In this document: positions 26,101 to 35,644 of the stretch, in pieces | Layout of the letters: every line of letters starts with the position of its first letter | Position numbering within the stretch: the stretch's first letter is position 1 | Origin: an uncultured Massilia sp. | GTDB taxonomy: Bacteria > Pseudomonadota > Gammaproteobacteria > Burkholderiales > Burkholderiaceae_D | Direction: 5' to 3' | NCBI RefSeq assembly: GCF_913773735.1 | Contig: NZ_CAJYEB010000041.1 | Span: 1-64,000 of the forward strand | Length of the DNA stretch: 64,000 nucleotides | Made by a program: the position numbers and the translations under genes | Notes under the pieces: model-generated | The model's database searches: none | What the model saw: the letters and a program-made list of their open reading frames with translations, nothing else | What the model was told of the DNA's origin: nothing

Positions 26101-26778
26101 ATGACCACCACCACCACCATCACCAGCAGCACCAGCTTCGTCCTGCAAAGCGACGACCTGGCGGGCCGCATCGCCGCGGCCCTCGCGGCCACGCGCGCCG
26201 GCATCCCCGTCATCCTGCTCGACGACTTCGACCGCGAGAACGAGGCCGACCTGATCGTCTCCGCCGAAAAACTGACGAACGAAACCATGGCCCTGATGAT
26301 CCGCGAATGCAGCGGCATCGTCTGCCTGTGCCTGTCGGCCGACAAGGTGCGCGCGCTGGACCTGCCGCCGATGGCCGCCGAGAACGGCAGCCGCTACGGC
26401 ACCCCGTTCACCGTCTCGATCGAGGCGCGCGAGGGCGTCACCACCGGCGTCTCGGCCGCCGACCGCGTGACCACGATCCGCGCCGCCATCGCCGCCGACG
26501 CGAAGCCGGCCGACCTGGTGCGCCCGGGCCACGTGTTCCCGCTGCGCGCCAACCCGGCCGGCGTGCTGGGCCGCGCCGGCCACACCGAGGGGTCCGTCGA
26601 CCTGTCGATCATGGCGGGCCTGCAGCCGGCCGCCGTGCTGTGCGAGCTGATGAACGAGGACGGCACCATGATGCGCGGCGAGGCGATCGAGCGGTTCGCC
26701 CGCGAGCGCGGCTTCCCGATCCTGACCATTGCGGAGATGATCGCGTGGCGCAAGCTGGCCGAGCAGAAGGCGGCTTGA
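26101..26778 (+). CDS. ribB: 3,4-dihydroxy-2-butanone-4-phosphate synthase
   Basis: This 225-residue stand-alone RibB converts ribulose 5-phosphate to the four-carbon precursor of riboflavin and formate. The acidic active-site loop is DDFDRENEADLI (residues 41-52). Other family segments are TPFTVSIEAREGVTTGVSA and RPGHVFPLRA followed by GRAGHTEGSVDL. There is no fused GTP cyclohydrolase II domain. The N-terminus is a threonine-rich run (MTTTTTITSST). Expression is governed by the FMN riboswitch upstream. A bidirectional terminator separates it from tolC. Confidence 0.97.
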   Translation: MTTTTTITSSTSFVLQSDDLAGRIAAALAATRAGIPVILLDDFDRENEADLIVSAEKLTNETMALMIRECSGIVCLCLSADKVRALDLPPMAAENGSRYGTPFTVSIEAREGVTTGVSAADRVTTIRAAIAADAKPADLVRPGHVFPLRANPAGVLGRAGHTEGSVDLSIMAGLQPAAVLCELMNEDGTMMRGEAIERFARERGFPILTIAEMIAWRKLAEQKAA

Positions 26779-26805
26779 AAACAGGATTCATCGTCTTCGC
26801 AAGAA

Positions 26806-26849
26806 CGTCAGTCCCGCGCCATAAAAACGTCAGTCCTGCGCCATAAAAA
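26806..26849. repeat. Two 22-bp direct repeats before the terminator
   Basis: CGTCAGTCCCGCGCCATAAA at 26806 is repeated at 26828 with one change. A third CGTCA at 26850 begins the terminator hairpin, giving an exact 22-bp period. The units appear to have spread from the terminator edge. Confidence 0.7.
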
Positions 26850-26883
26850 CGTCATCCCCGCCTTCGCGGGGATGACGATTTTT
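26845..26883. terminator. Bidirectional terminator between ribB and tolC
   Basis: CGTCATCCCCGC and GCGGGGATGACG form a perfect 12-bp stem with a 4-nt CTTC loop. It is flanked by a run of A on the left and T on the right, so it can stop transcription from both convergent genes. Confidence 0.9.
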
Positions 26884-26921
26884 AAGTTAACGATTTATTT
26901 CGTTACCGCTGCCGTGTTCGC

Positions 26922-28277
26922 TCACGGCTGCTGCAACAATGCATTCACCGGCTGCAGGTCTTCCTCGCGCAGCGAGCCCGCGGCCGCCTTCAGGCGCAGG
27001 CCGGCCAGGATCGTGTTGTAGCGCGCCTTGGCCAGGTCGGTGCGGGTCTGGTACAGCTGGCGCTGGGCGTTCAGCACGTCGATGTTGATGCGCACGCCGA
27101 CCTGGTAACCCAGCTTGTTCGATTCCAGCGCCGAGTTGCTCGACACTTCCGCCGCTTCCAGCGCCTTCACCTGCGCCATGCCGGTGTTCACGCCCAGGAA
27201 GGACTGGCGCGCCGTCAGCGCCGCGTTGCGACGGTTCGCTTCCAAGTCGTTGCGCGCCTTGTCTTCCAGCGCGATCGATTCGCGCACGCGGCTGGTCACG
27301 GCGAAGCCCTGGAAGATCGGGATGCTGTACTGGACGCCGACCGAGTTGCCGGTCTGGCGGCCCGAGAAATAGGTCTGGCCGTCGGTGCGCGAGTGGCGCG
27401 AGGCGGCGACCAGGTCCAGCGTGGGGTAGTGGCCGGCGCGGTTCTTCGAGATGTCGCGCTTGGCCGACTCCAGCTGCAACTGGGCCACGCTGACCGCGTA
27501 GTTCTGGTTCTCGGCCGCCGACACCCACTGGTCGACGTTGGCCGGCTGCGGCGCCGTCAGGGCCACGCCGGTGCGCAGCGTGGCCAGGGCCGCCGGCGCG
27601 GTGCCGATGATGGCCTGCAGCGCCGTCTTCTTGTTTTCCAGGTCGTTCACCGCCGCCAGCTCCTGCGACACCACCAGGTCGTAGGCGGCCTGGGCTTCGT
27701 GGGTATCGGTGATGGTCTGGGTGCCGACCTCGAAGTTGCGCTTGGCCGAGGCCAGCTGCTCGGTCGTCGCGACCTTCTGGGCGCGCGTCGATTCCAGCGT
27801 GTCTTGGGCGGCCAGCACGTCGAAATAGGCTTGTGCCACGCGCACGATCAGGTCCTGCTGGGCCTGGGCGAACTGGGCTTCCGAGATCGCCTGCTGCAGC
27901 TTGCTCTGCTGGTAGGTTTCCCAGCGGTCCCAGCGGAACAGCGGCTGCTGCAGCGAGATCGTGTAGCTCTTGGTGGTGGCGCTGCCTTCGTTGCCCTGCA
28001 CGGTCGAGAACGGATCGTTCGGATCGATGATCTGGCCCTCGTTCCAGGAGGCCTGGTCGTTCTTGACGCGCGTGACCTCGCCGGTGACGCCGACGGTCGG
28101 CAGCAACCCCGCACGCCCCTGGGTGATGCGTTCGCGGCCCGCCGCGGCGGAGGCGCGGGCGCTGGCATAGGTGGCGTCGTTCGCCAATGCCTGCTGGTAC
28201 ACCTGGAGCAAATCGGCCGCCTGCGCGTGGAGCGAAAAAGCGCTGGCCAACAGCACGGCGATGAGGGGTTTCTGCAT
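26922..28277 (-). CDS. tolC: TolC-family outer membrane channel
   Basis: This 451-residue protein begins with a signal peptide (MQKPLIAVLLASAFSLHAQA-A). It has the two-fold repeated helical-hairpin structure of TolC: DLLQVYQQALANDATY at the start of repeat one and long coiled-coil stretches. SLQQPLFRW marks the first half and VQYSIPIFQGFA the second, each at the beta-barrel strands, with YQVGVRINIDVLNAQRQLYQ near the end. It forms the exit duct of tripartite efflux or type I secretion systems; no partner genes are adjacent. I chose the ATG at 28277. It follows the rhodanese gene by 42 bp and probably belongs to a pcm-rhodanese-tolC unit. Confidence 0.92.
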   Translation of the reverse strand: MQKPLIAVLLASAFSLHAQAADLLQVYQQALANDATYASARASAAAGRERITQGRAGLLPTVGVTGEVTRVKNDQASWNEGQIIDPNDPFSTVQGNEGSATTKSYTISLQQPLFRWDRWETYQQSKLQQAISEAQFAQAQQDLIVRVAQAYFDVLAAQDTLESTRAQKVATTEQLASAKRNFEVGTQTITDTHEAQAAYDLVVSQELAAVNDLENKKTALQAIIGTAPAALATLRTGVALTAPQPANVDQWVSAAENQNYAVSVAQLQLESAKRDISKNRAGHYPTLDLVAASRHSRTDGQTYFSGRQTGNSVGVQYSIPIFQGFAVTSRVRESIALEDKARNDLEANRRNAALTARQSFLGVNTGMAQVKALEAAEVSSNSALESNKLGYQVGVRINIDVLNAQRQLYQTRTDLAKARYNTILAGLRLKAAAGSLREEDLQPVNALLQQP

Positions 28278-28319
28278 TACTTTCTCCGTCGGAGTTCTAG
28301 TTGAGGACACAGGCCGCCG

Positions 28320-28643
28320 TCAATACTTCGGCATCGAGGGATCGACCTGCACGGCCCAGGCGTGTATCCCGCCTGTCAGGTTGGTGATGTTGCTGAATCC
28401 GTTACGTTCGAGGAAAGCCGCGACCTGCATGCTGCGCGCGCCGTGGTGGCACACGCAGACGATCTCGCGCTCGTCATCCAGCTCGCTTACGCGGATCGGA
28501 ATCAGGTGCATCGGAATCTGGGTGGAGCCGGCGATGTTGCAGGTCTCGAATTCCCAGTTTTCCCGGACGTCGAGCAGCAACGGCTTCGGGCGCGACGGGT
28601 CGGCCAGCCGGGCGGCCAACTCGGGGGCGGTGATGTGCTGCAT
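28320..28643 (-). CDS. Rhodanese-like domain protein
   Basis: This 107-residue single rhodanese domain has DVRENWEFETCNIAGSTQIP at the start and the active-site loop CHHGARSMQVA with catalytic Cys65. It could transfer sulfane sulfur to thiols. It resembles the GlpE/PspE-size proteins. Located 15 bp after pcm and 42 bp before tolC on the same strand, it is a middle gene of a probable operon. This pcm-rhodanese-tolC order recurs in betaproteobacteria as far as I recall, but a joint function is not known. Confidence 0.88.
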   Translation of the reverse strand: MQHITAPELAARLADPSRPKPLLLDVRENWEFETCNIAGSTQIPMHLIPIRVSELDDEREIVCVCHHGARSMQVAAFLERNGFSNITNLTGGIHAWAVQVDPSMPKY

Positions 28644-28658
28644 CGTGGTCGTCTCCGC

Positions 28659-29309
28659 TCAGAACTGGAAGTGCGACGGCACCACGGCGCCGCTCAGGTA
28701 AGGCACATTGGTCTCGAACACCTTGACGGTATTCCAGCTGTTCTCGCCGGTGCGGGTGACGATGCACGATTCCATCACCGGCGGCTGGCCGACGATGGCG
28801 GCGATGCGGCCGCCCACCTTGACCTGCTTCAGGATGGCGTCCGGCAGCACTTCCAGCGCGCCCGAGACCACGATCACGTCGTACTGCGCGTCGCCCCAGC
28901 CCTGGGCGCCATTGCCCTGCTCGACGGTGACGTTGCTCACGCCGGCCTTCGCCAGGTTCTGCCGCGCCTGCGCGGCGGTTTCCGGATTGAGTTCCACGGT
29001 CACGACGCGGGCGGCGCGGTGCGCCAGCAGGGCGGCCATGTAGCCCGAGCCGGTGCCGATTTCCAGCACGGTCTCGTGCTTCTTCAGCGCCAGCTCTTCC
29101 ATGATGCGTGCCTCGATCTTCGGCGCGAACATCGCCGCGCCGCCCGGCAGCGGGATCTCGACGTCGGCGAAGGCCAGGTTCTGGTACGCGGCCGGCACGA
29201 ACTGTTCGCGCTTGACCACGTGCAGCAGGTCGAGGATGTCCAGGTCCAGCACGTTCCAGGGGCGGATCTGCTGTTCGATCATGTTGAAGCGGGCTTGTTC
29301 GATATTCAT
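28659..29309 (-). CDS. pcm: Protein-L-isoaspartate O-methyltransferase family protein
   Basis: This 216-residue SAM-dependent methyltransferase has motif I in VLEIGTGSGYMAALLA and a QIRPWNVLD segment near the N-terminus that is typical of the family. Its known role is repair of isoaspartyl residues in aged proteins by methylation. The residues of the substrate loop differ from E. coli Pcm, so some members of this subgroup may have other roles. It is the first gene of the pcm-rhodanese-tolC unit. Confidence 0.85.
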   Translation of the reverse strand: MNIEQARFNMIEQQIRPWNVLDLDILDLLHVVKREQFVPAAYQNLAFADVEIPLPGGAAMFAPKIEARIMEELALKKHETVLEIGTGSGYMAALLAHRAARVVTVELNPETAAQARQNLAKAGVSNVTVEQGNGAQGWGDAQYDVIVVSGALEVLPDAILKQVKVGGRIAAIVGQPPVMESCIVTRTGENSWNTVKVFETNVPYLSGAVVPSHFQF

Positions 29310-29473
29310 TTCAAGACTCGGTGGAAAAAGAAGTAATCCGATATTTTATCGTTGAACGGCTTCAGCAAACATATCTTAGCGACACGATTGCCTGGGCCAG
29401 CGGAAATTGCGACAGTCTGCAGTTTGGAGGGGATGAACCCCGGAAAACGGCGTGCCGGTCGCAGGAGCAGGAA

Positions 29474-30172
29474 TCACGCGGCGCCCGGCGGGGCGGCGGC
29501 GGCGGTGGCGGCGGCGGTGGCGACGGGCGGCAGCAGGCCGTGCAATGCCATGTCGAGGAAGGTGTCGAGGAAGGCCATCGGGTCGAGCTCGGCGCGCGGG
29601 CAGGGGCCGACCGAGTGCTTCCAGGTGATCAGCGCCAGCATGGGGGCCACCAGCACCTGGGTCGTCATGGTGACGTCGATCGGACGGAAGTCGCCGCGCG
29701 CGATGCCGCGCTCGAGCATCGCCGACATCGTCCTGGTGCCGCGGTTGATGACCTCTTCCTGGTAGAAGCAGGCCAGTTCGGGGAAATTGTCGGCTTCGGC
29801 CATGACCAGCTTGATGATGCCGGACACCTTGGTCGCGCCCAGCCGGTTCCACCAGGCGTGGATCAGCTGGCGCAGCAGGTCGGCGCTGTGGCCGTCGAAC
29901 CCGGCGACCGAGGCTTCGGCATCGCCGATGACGGGAACGATGCTGCCGCGCACGACCGCCTTGAACAGCTCTTCCTTGTTTTCGTAATAAAGATACAAGG
30001 TGCCCTTGGAGACGCCGGCGCGGCGCGCGACGTCTTCCAGGCGTGTGGCGGCGTAGCCACGTTCGACGAACAAGTCGATGGCCGCATCCAGCAACTCCTG
30101 GGGCCGCGCATCCTTGCGGCGCTCCCAGCGCGGCTTGGTGTCAAAAGAGCATGGCATGCTTCTGTCCATCAA
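29474..30172 (-). CDS. TetR/AcrR-family transcriptional regulator
   Basis: This 232-residue regulator has an N-terminal helix-turn-helix at about residues 25-70 (TRLEDVARRAGVSKGTLYLYYENKEELF). A helical ligand domain ends in an alanine-rich tail (VATAAATAAAAPPGAA). It is encoded upstream of and on the same strand as pcm-rhodanese-tolC. It may control its own gene and the tolC unit, since AcrR-type regulators often govern efflux. It has a strong promoter whose -10 lies within an inverted repeat (see 30184-30200), consistent with autorepression. Start could be either 30172 or the internal ATG at 30157. Confidence 0.88.
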   Translation of the reverse strand: MMDRSMPCSFDTKPRWERRKDARPQELLDAAIDLFVERGYAATRLEDVARRAGVSKGTLYLYYENKEELFKAVVRGSIVPVIGDAEASVAGFDGHSADLLRQLIHAWWNRLGATKVSGIIKLVMAEADNFPELACFYQEEVINRGTRTMSAMLERGIARGDFRPIDVTMTTQVLVAPMLALITWKHSVGPCPRAELDPMAFLDTFLDMALHGLLPPVATAAATAAAAPPGAA

Positions 30173-30183
30173 CTAAAGCTGAG

Positions 30184-30200
30184 TCGAAAATATAGACTTG
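30184..30200. promoter_or_regulatory. Candidate operator over the tetR -10 element
   Basis: AGTC and GACT form an inverted repeat with a 9-bp spacer centred on the -10 hexamer of the TetR-family gene. The placement suits autorepression; the arms are short. Confidence 0.35.
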
Positions 30201-30217
30201 GCGACAAGGGCCGTCAA
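30189..30217 (-). promoter_or_regulatory. Sigma-70 promoter of the TetR-family gene
   Basis: On the minus strand TTGACG (30217-30212) and TATATT (30194-30189) are spaced exactly 17 bp, each 5 of 6 to consensus. The start codon lies about 17 bp beyond the -10. Confidence 0.7.
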
Positions 30218-30299
30218 GGAAGGGCCTGTCACGCATTGTATCCGGGGGTAGTATACTGGCGCGCCTGCCCATTCCTGTGTTGACGTCCGCACCGTTCCC

Positions 30300-30572
30300 G
30301 TGACTCCCTCTTCCGAACCCACCCGTTGCCGGCCCGGCTGCGGCGCCTGCTGCATCGCCCCGTCGATTTCGTCGCCGATTCCCGGCATGCCGAATGGCAA
30401 GCCGGCCGGCGTGCGCTGCATCCAGCTCGACGAGCACAACGGCTGCCGCATCTTCGGCGACCCGGCCCGCCCGCGCGTCTGCGGCAGCCTGCCGCCCTCG
30501 CGCGAAATGTGCGGCGACACGCGCGGCCATGCGATGGTCTACCTGGCCGACCTGGAGCGCTTGACCGCCTGA
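30300..30572 (+). CDS. YkgJ-type cysteine cluster protein
   Basis: This 90-residue protein has the cysteine pattern of the YkgJ (CxxCC...C) family: CRPGCGACC at residues 10-18, a further CIQLDEHNGC, and VCGSLPPSREMC. The cysteines probably bind zinc or an iron-sulfur centre. Function of the family is not established. The start is a GTG at 30300; no ATG lies nearby. It is a short single gene ahead of uppP, separated by 159 bp. Confidence 0.85.
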   Translation: MTPSSEPTRCRPGCGACCIAPSISSPIPGMPNGKPAGVRCIQLDEHNGCRIFGDPARPRVCGSLPPSREMCGDTRGHAMVYLADLERLTA

Positions 30573-30731
30573 CAATGTCCTTCAATTGTGTCGTTCGAGC
30601 CCTTGCCTCCGGCAAAAACGCCATCAATTGTAATGCGCCAGCTCGACGGCAAAACGCTTCCTCGTGGTAAGCTTGCGGCCCGCGCCGTGCCCTTCCGCAG
30701 CGACTTCCCACAACCTTAACAAGATCAATAC

Positions 30732-31565
30732 ATGGACATCATCCTCGCCATCAAGGCGATCATCATGGGCCTCGTCGAGGGCTTTACCGAATTCCTGCCG
30801 ATCTCGTCCACGGGTCACCTGATCCTGGCCGGCAGCCTGCTCGACTTCACCACCGACAAGGCCAAGGTGTTCGACATCGCGATCCAGGCCGGCGCCATCC
30901 TGGCCGTCATGTGGGAATACCGGGCGCGCATCGGCGTCGTGCTCAAGGGCATGTTCTCGGAACCGCGCCAGCAGAAATTCGTCGTCAACCTGATCGTCGC
31001 CTTCCTGCCGGCGGCCGTGCTCGGCTTCCTGTTCAGCAAGGCGATCAAGGAACACCTGTTCACCCCGGTGCCGGTGGCGACCGCCTTCATCGTCGGCGCG
31101 CTGGTGATCCTGTGGGCCGAGCGCCGCCACCGCACGCTGCCGGGCTCGCACCGCATCGAGACCGTCGACGACATGACGCTGCTGGACGCCTTCAAGGTCG
31201 GCTGCGCCCAGTGCTTCGCGCTGATCCCGGGCACCAGTCGCTCCGGATCGACCATCATCGGCGGCATGCTGTTCGGCCTGTCGCGCAAGGCGGCCACCGA
31301 ATTCTCCTTCTTCCTGGCGATCCCCACGCTGCTGGCGGCGACCGTGTATTCCGTCATCAAGGAACGCCACCTGCTGTCGCTGTCCGACCTGCCGCTGTTC
31401 GGCCTGGGCGGCCTGGCCGCCTTCGTGTCCGCCTTCCTGTGCGTGCGCTGGCTGCTGCGCTACATCAGCACGCACGACTTCACGATCTTCGCCTGGTACC
31501 GTATCGTGTTCGGGGTGATCGTGCTGGTCACCGCCCACTTCGGCCTGGTTGCCTGGGTGGATTAA
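30732..31565 (+). CDS. uppP: Undecaprenyl-diphosphatase
   Basis: This 277-residue membrane phosphatase recycles the lipid carrier undecaprenyl pyrophosphate for cell-wall synthesis and gives bacitracin resistance. Both family motifs are present: GLVEGFTEFLPISSTGHL near residue 20 with the catalytic glutamates, and GTSRSGSTI near residue 170 with the catalytic Arg. It has about eight membrane helices. It is followed after 21 bp by recQ on the same strand. The two may be co-transcribed, but they have unrelated functions. Confidence 0.97.
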   Translation: MDIILAIKAIIMGLVEGFTEFLPISSTGHLILAGSLLDFTTDKAKVFDIAIQAGAILAVMWEYRARIGVVLKGMFSEPRQQKFVVNLIVAFLPAAVLGFLFSKAIKEHLFTPVPVATAFIVGALVILWAERRHRTLPGSHRIETVDDMTLLDAFKVGCAQCFALIPGTSRSGSTIIGGMLFGLSRKAATEFSFFLAIPTLLAATVYSVIKERHLLSLSDLPLFGLGGLAAFVSAFLCVRWLLRYISTHDFTIFAWYRIVFGVIVLVTAHFGLVAWVD

Positions 31566-31586
31566 ATCAAGGAATCCAACGACATC

Positions 31587-33407
<1,821 letters not shown>

Positions 33408-33426
33408 ACGTCCCTGGCGGAGCCAT

Positions 33427-33503
33427 GGTGCGCACGGGGTGCGCACCCTACGCTTCGCCGTCCATCCCCACGCCAGCCGCAGGGTGCGCACCCCGTGCGC
33501 ACC
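33427..33503. repeat. Paired inverted GTGCGCAC elements between recQ and the LytTR gene
   Basis: Perfect 23-bp inverted arms lie at 33427-33449 and 33481-33503. Each contains GTGCGCACGGGGTGCGCACC or its inverse. The 31-bp loop holds CTTCGCCGTCCATCCCC. It sits between two convergent genes, so a transcript from either side can form the hairpin. Confidence 0.85.
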
Positions 33504-33520
33504 GAACCGCCCGCGACACC

Positions 33521-34267
33521 TCAATCGCGGAACAGGTGCGCGAAGCTCCGGCTCACGGTCAGCTTCTCGTCGCAGCCGCGCAGCAGCACCTGCATCCGCT
33601 CCGCATCGAGCCGCTCCGCCGCCGCGATCGCCGTCGCGTTGACCACCGTGCCGCGGTGGATCTGCCAGAACCTGTCGCGGTCCAACCCGCTCAGCAGGTC
33701 CTTCAGCGGCGTGCGCACCAGCGCCTCGTAGTCGCGCAGCACGACGCGCGTGTACTTGGTGTCGGACTGGAAGAACAGCACCTCGTCGACGTCGATCACG
33801 CGGATCTGCCGGCCGACGCTGGCGCGCAGCCAGCGTACCTTGTCCTGGCGCGCCTGCGGCAGCGCCGCCTTCAGGTGGCGCAGCAGGTCGCCCAGGTCGG
33901 CCGGGTGCGCGCCGAGCTTGGCGCGGATGCGTTCCACCGCGCGCTGCAGGCGCTCCGGCTGCACCGGCTTGAGCAGGTAGTCGACGGCGCCGGCGTCGAA
34001 GGCGTCGACCGCGTACTGGTCGTAGGCCGTCACGAACACCACGTGCGCCAGCTCGCCGATGCGCTCGGCCACCTCCAGGCCGGACAGCCCGGGCATGCGC
34101 ACGTCGAGGAAGGCCACCTGCGGCTCGTGCTCCAGGAAGCCGTCCCAGGCATCGTTGCCGTTTTCCGCCACCAGCACCACGCGCGCCTCGGGCCAGGCGG
34201 CGTCCAGCAGCTCGAGCAGGCGCTCGCGCATCAGCGGTTCGTCTTCGGCGATCAGGACGGTGGTCAT
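33521..34267 (-). CDS. LytTR-family response regulator
   Basis: This 248-residue regulator has a receiver domain with E8/D9 and phosphoacceptor Asp55 in AFLDVRMPGL, then the YLLKPV segment. A linker with an alanine-rich helix leads to a LytTR DNA-binding domain from about residue 145 (VIDVDEVLFFQSDTKYTRV ... IHRGTVVN). I chose the ATG at 34267; its ATG overlaps the stop of the upstream kinase gene by 4 bp. It is the second LytTR system of the window and is distinct in sequence from the one at 3258. Confidence 0.9.
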   Translation of the reverse strand: MTTVLIAEDEPLMRERLLELLDAAWPEARVVLVAENGNDAWDGFLEHEPQVAFLDVRMPGLSGLEVAERIGELAHVVFVTAYDQYAVDAFDAGAVDYLLKPVQPERLQRAVERIRAKLGAHPADLGDLLRHLKAALPQARQDKVRWLRASVGRQIRVIDVDEVLFFQSDTKYTRVVLRDYEALVRTPLKDLLSGLDRDRFWQIHRGTVVNATAIAAAERLDAERMQVLLRGCDEKLTVSRSFAHLFRD

Positions 34268-35517
34268 GGCTGCGCTTCGGACCGCGCTGCGGACCACACT
34301 TCGGGCTGCGCCGCCGGCCAGGGAATGGCGACGTCCGCCACCAGCCCGGGATCGGCGTCGCGCAGCGCCAGCGACGCGGCCTCGCCATAGGCCAGGCGCA
34401 GGCGGTGGCGCACGTTGTCCAGGCCCAGGCCGGCGCCGGGCACCGCGCTCATGCCGACGCCGCTATCCTGCACGCGCAGGCGCAGCACGCCCTCCCCGTC
34501 CGCCACCGACGCCGCCACGACGATCTCGCCGCCGCGCAGCGCCGGCTCGATGCCGTGCTTGATCGCGTTCTCGGCCAGGGTCAGCAGGATCATGCTGGGG
34601 ACGCGCACGTCGGCCAGGGCGCGCGGCAGGTCGATGCGAACGCGCAGCCGCTCGCCCAGGCGCGCCTGCATCACCTTCAGGTAGGACGCGACCAGGCCGA
34701 ATTCCGCCTCCAGCGTCACCTGGTCGCAGCGCATGTCGCCCAGGCTGGCGCGCAGGAAGGCGATCAGGTCGGCGGTCAGCGCGGCGGCGCGCGGCGCGCC
34801 GTGCTGGGCCAGCTGCTGGACGGCGCCCAGCGTGTTGAACAGGAAGTGCGGCTCGATCTGGGCGCGCAGCAGGCGCAGCTGCGACTCGGACAGCTCGCGC
34901 GCCAGCCGCTCGCGCTCGGCCTCCTGCTGCAACTGCGCCGCCAGCGCCTCGTACTGGCGGTTGCGCAGCAGGGCCACGACCAGCATCGGCAGCGTGCCCA
35001 GCAGGCCGGCGCCGAGGCCGATGCCGGCGATGAAGGGGACCTCGTCCAGCAGCGTCGCCACCGGCCTGCCCTTGGCGACATGCAGGACGACGGACGCGAG
35101 CAGCGCGCCGCCCAGGGCGCCCACCATGGTCTTGCCCAGCAGCCCCCATTTCATGCGGGCGATCAGGCGGTAGTTGAACCAGACGCCGCAGATGCCCAGC
35201 GCCATGCCGAAGCCGATCAGGTTGGCGACCCCGATCGCCGGGAACCAGGGGATGCGCGGCACCGCCAGGTGCAACAGGGCGCCGCACAGGCAGAACAGGA
35301 CGAACAGCCTGGCGAGGAAGCGCCAGGTCGGCGCGCCGCGGTAGGCCAGCGTGAAATCGCGCAGCTGGCGCCGCTCGATCGGCGACAGCGCGGCCAGCTT
35401 CACGCCCATGTAGCGGCGGTAGCCGGCCGGCAGCGTGGCGGCCAGCTCCGGCCGCTCCAGCACGGCAATCATCTCGTCTTCCCACCCCCAGTACCAGTCC
35501 GCAATCCTGCGCCACAT
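34264..35517 (-). CDS. LytS-type sensor histidine kinase
   Basis: This 417-residue kinase has a cytoplasmic N-terminal part of about 65 residues and four membrane helices (about 68-88, 93-115, 128-147 and 160-184). A short coiled coil leads to the phosphoacceptor His224 in LLRAQIEPHFLFNTL. The ATP site has TLAENAIKHGIEP and DSGVGM boxes. It pairs with the LytTR regulator that overlaps it by 4 bp. The ribosome site GGGAGG lies in one arm of an inverted repeat immediately upstream, so translation may be structure-controlled. Confidence 0.9.
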   Translation of the reverse strand: MWRRIADWYWGWEDEMIAVLERPELAATLPAGYRRYMGVKLAALSPIERRQLRDFTLAYRGAPTWRFLARLFVLFCLCGALLHLAVPRIPWFPAIGVANLIGFGMALGICGVWFNYRLIARMKWGLLGKTMVGALGGALLASVVLHVAKGRPVATLLDEVPFIAGIGLGAGLLGTLPMLVVALLRNRQYEALAAQLQQEAERERLARELSESQLRLLRAQIEPHFLFNTLGAVQQLAQHGAPRAAALTADLIAFLRASLGDMRCDQVTLEAEFGLVASYLKVMQARLGERLRVRIDLPRALADVRVPSMILLTLAENAIKHGIEPALRGGEIVVAASVADGEGVLRLRVQDSGVGMSAVPGAGLGLDNVRHRLRLAYGEAASLALRDADPGLVADVAIPWPAAQPEVWSAARSEAQP

Positions 35518-35520
35518 GAT

Positions 35521-35570
35521 GGCCTCCCGTGATCGTTAATATATAGCAACGATTACAGTGTAGGGAGGCC
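35521..35570 (-). promoter_or_regulatory. Nested inverted repeat covering the kinase ribosome-binding site
   Basis: GGCCTCCC (minus strand, 35570-35563) is complementary to GGGAGGCC (35528-35521), which contains the ribosome site of the LytS-type gene. Inside lies a second pair, ATCGTT / AACGAT (35532-35537 and 35548-35553). The RNA could fold to hide the ribosome site if transcription starts above 35570. Confidence 0.45.
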
Positions 35571-35644
35571 GCGGGTGGTGGCAAAGCCGGAAGCGACGAG
35601 CGACGAAGGCGGCGGGACGAACGACGAGACGGCGTCCGGCGGGG

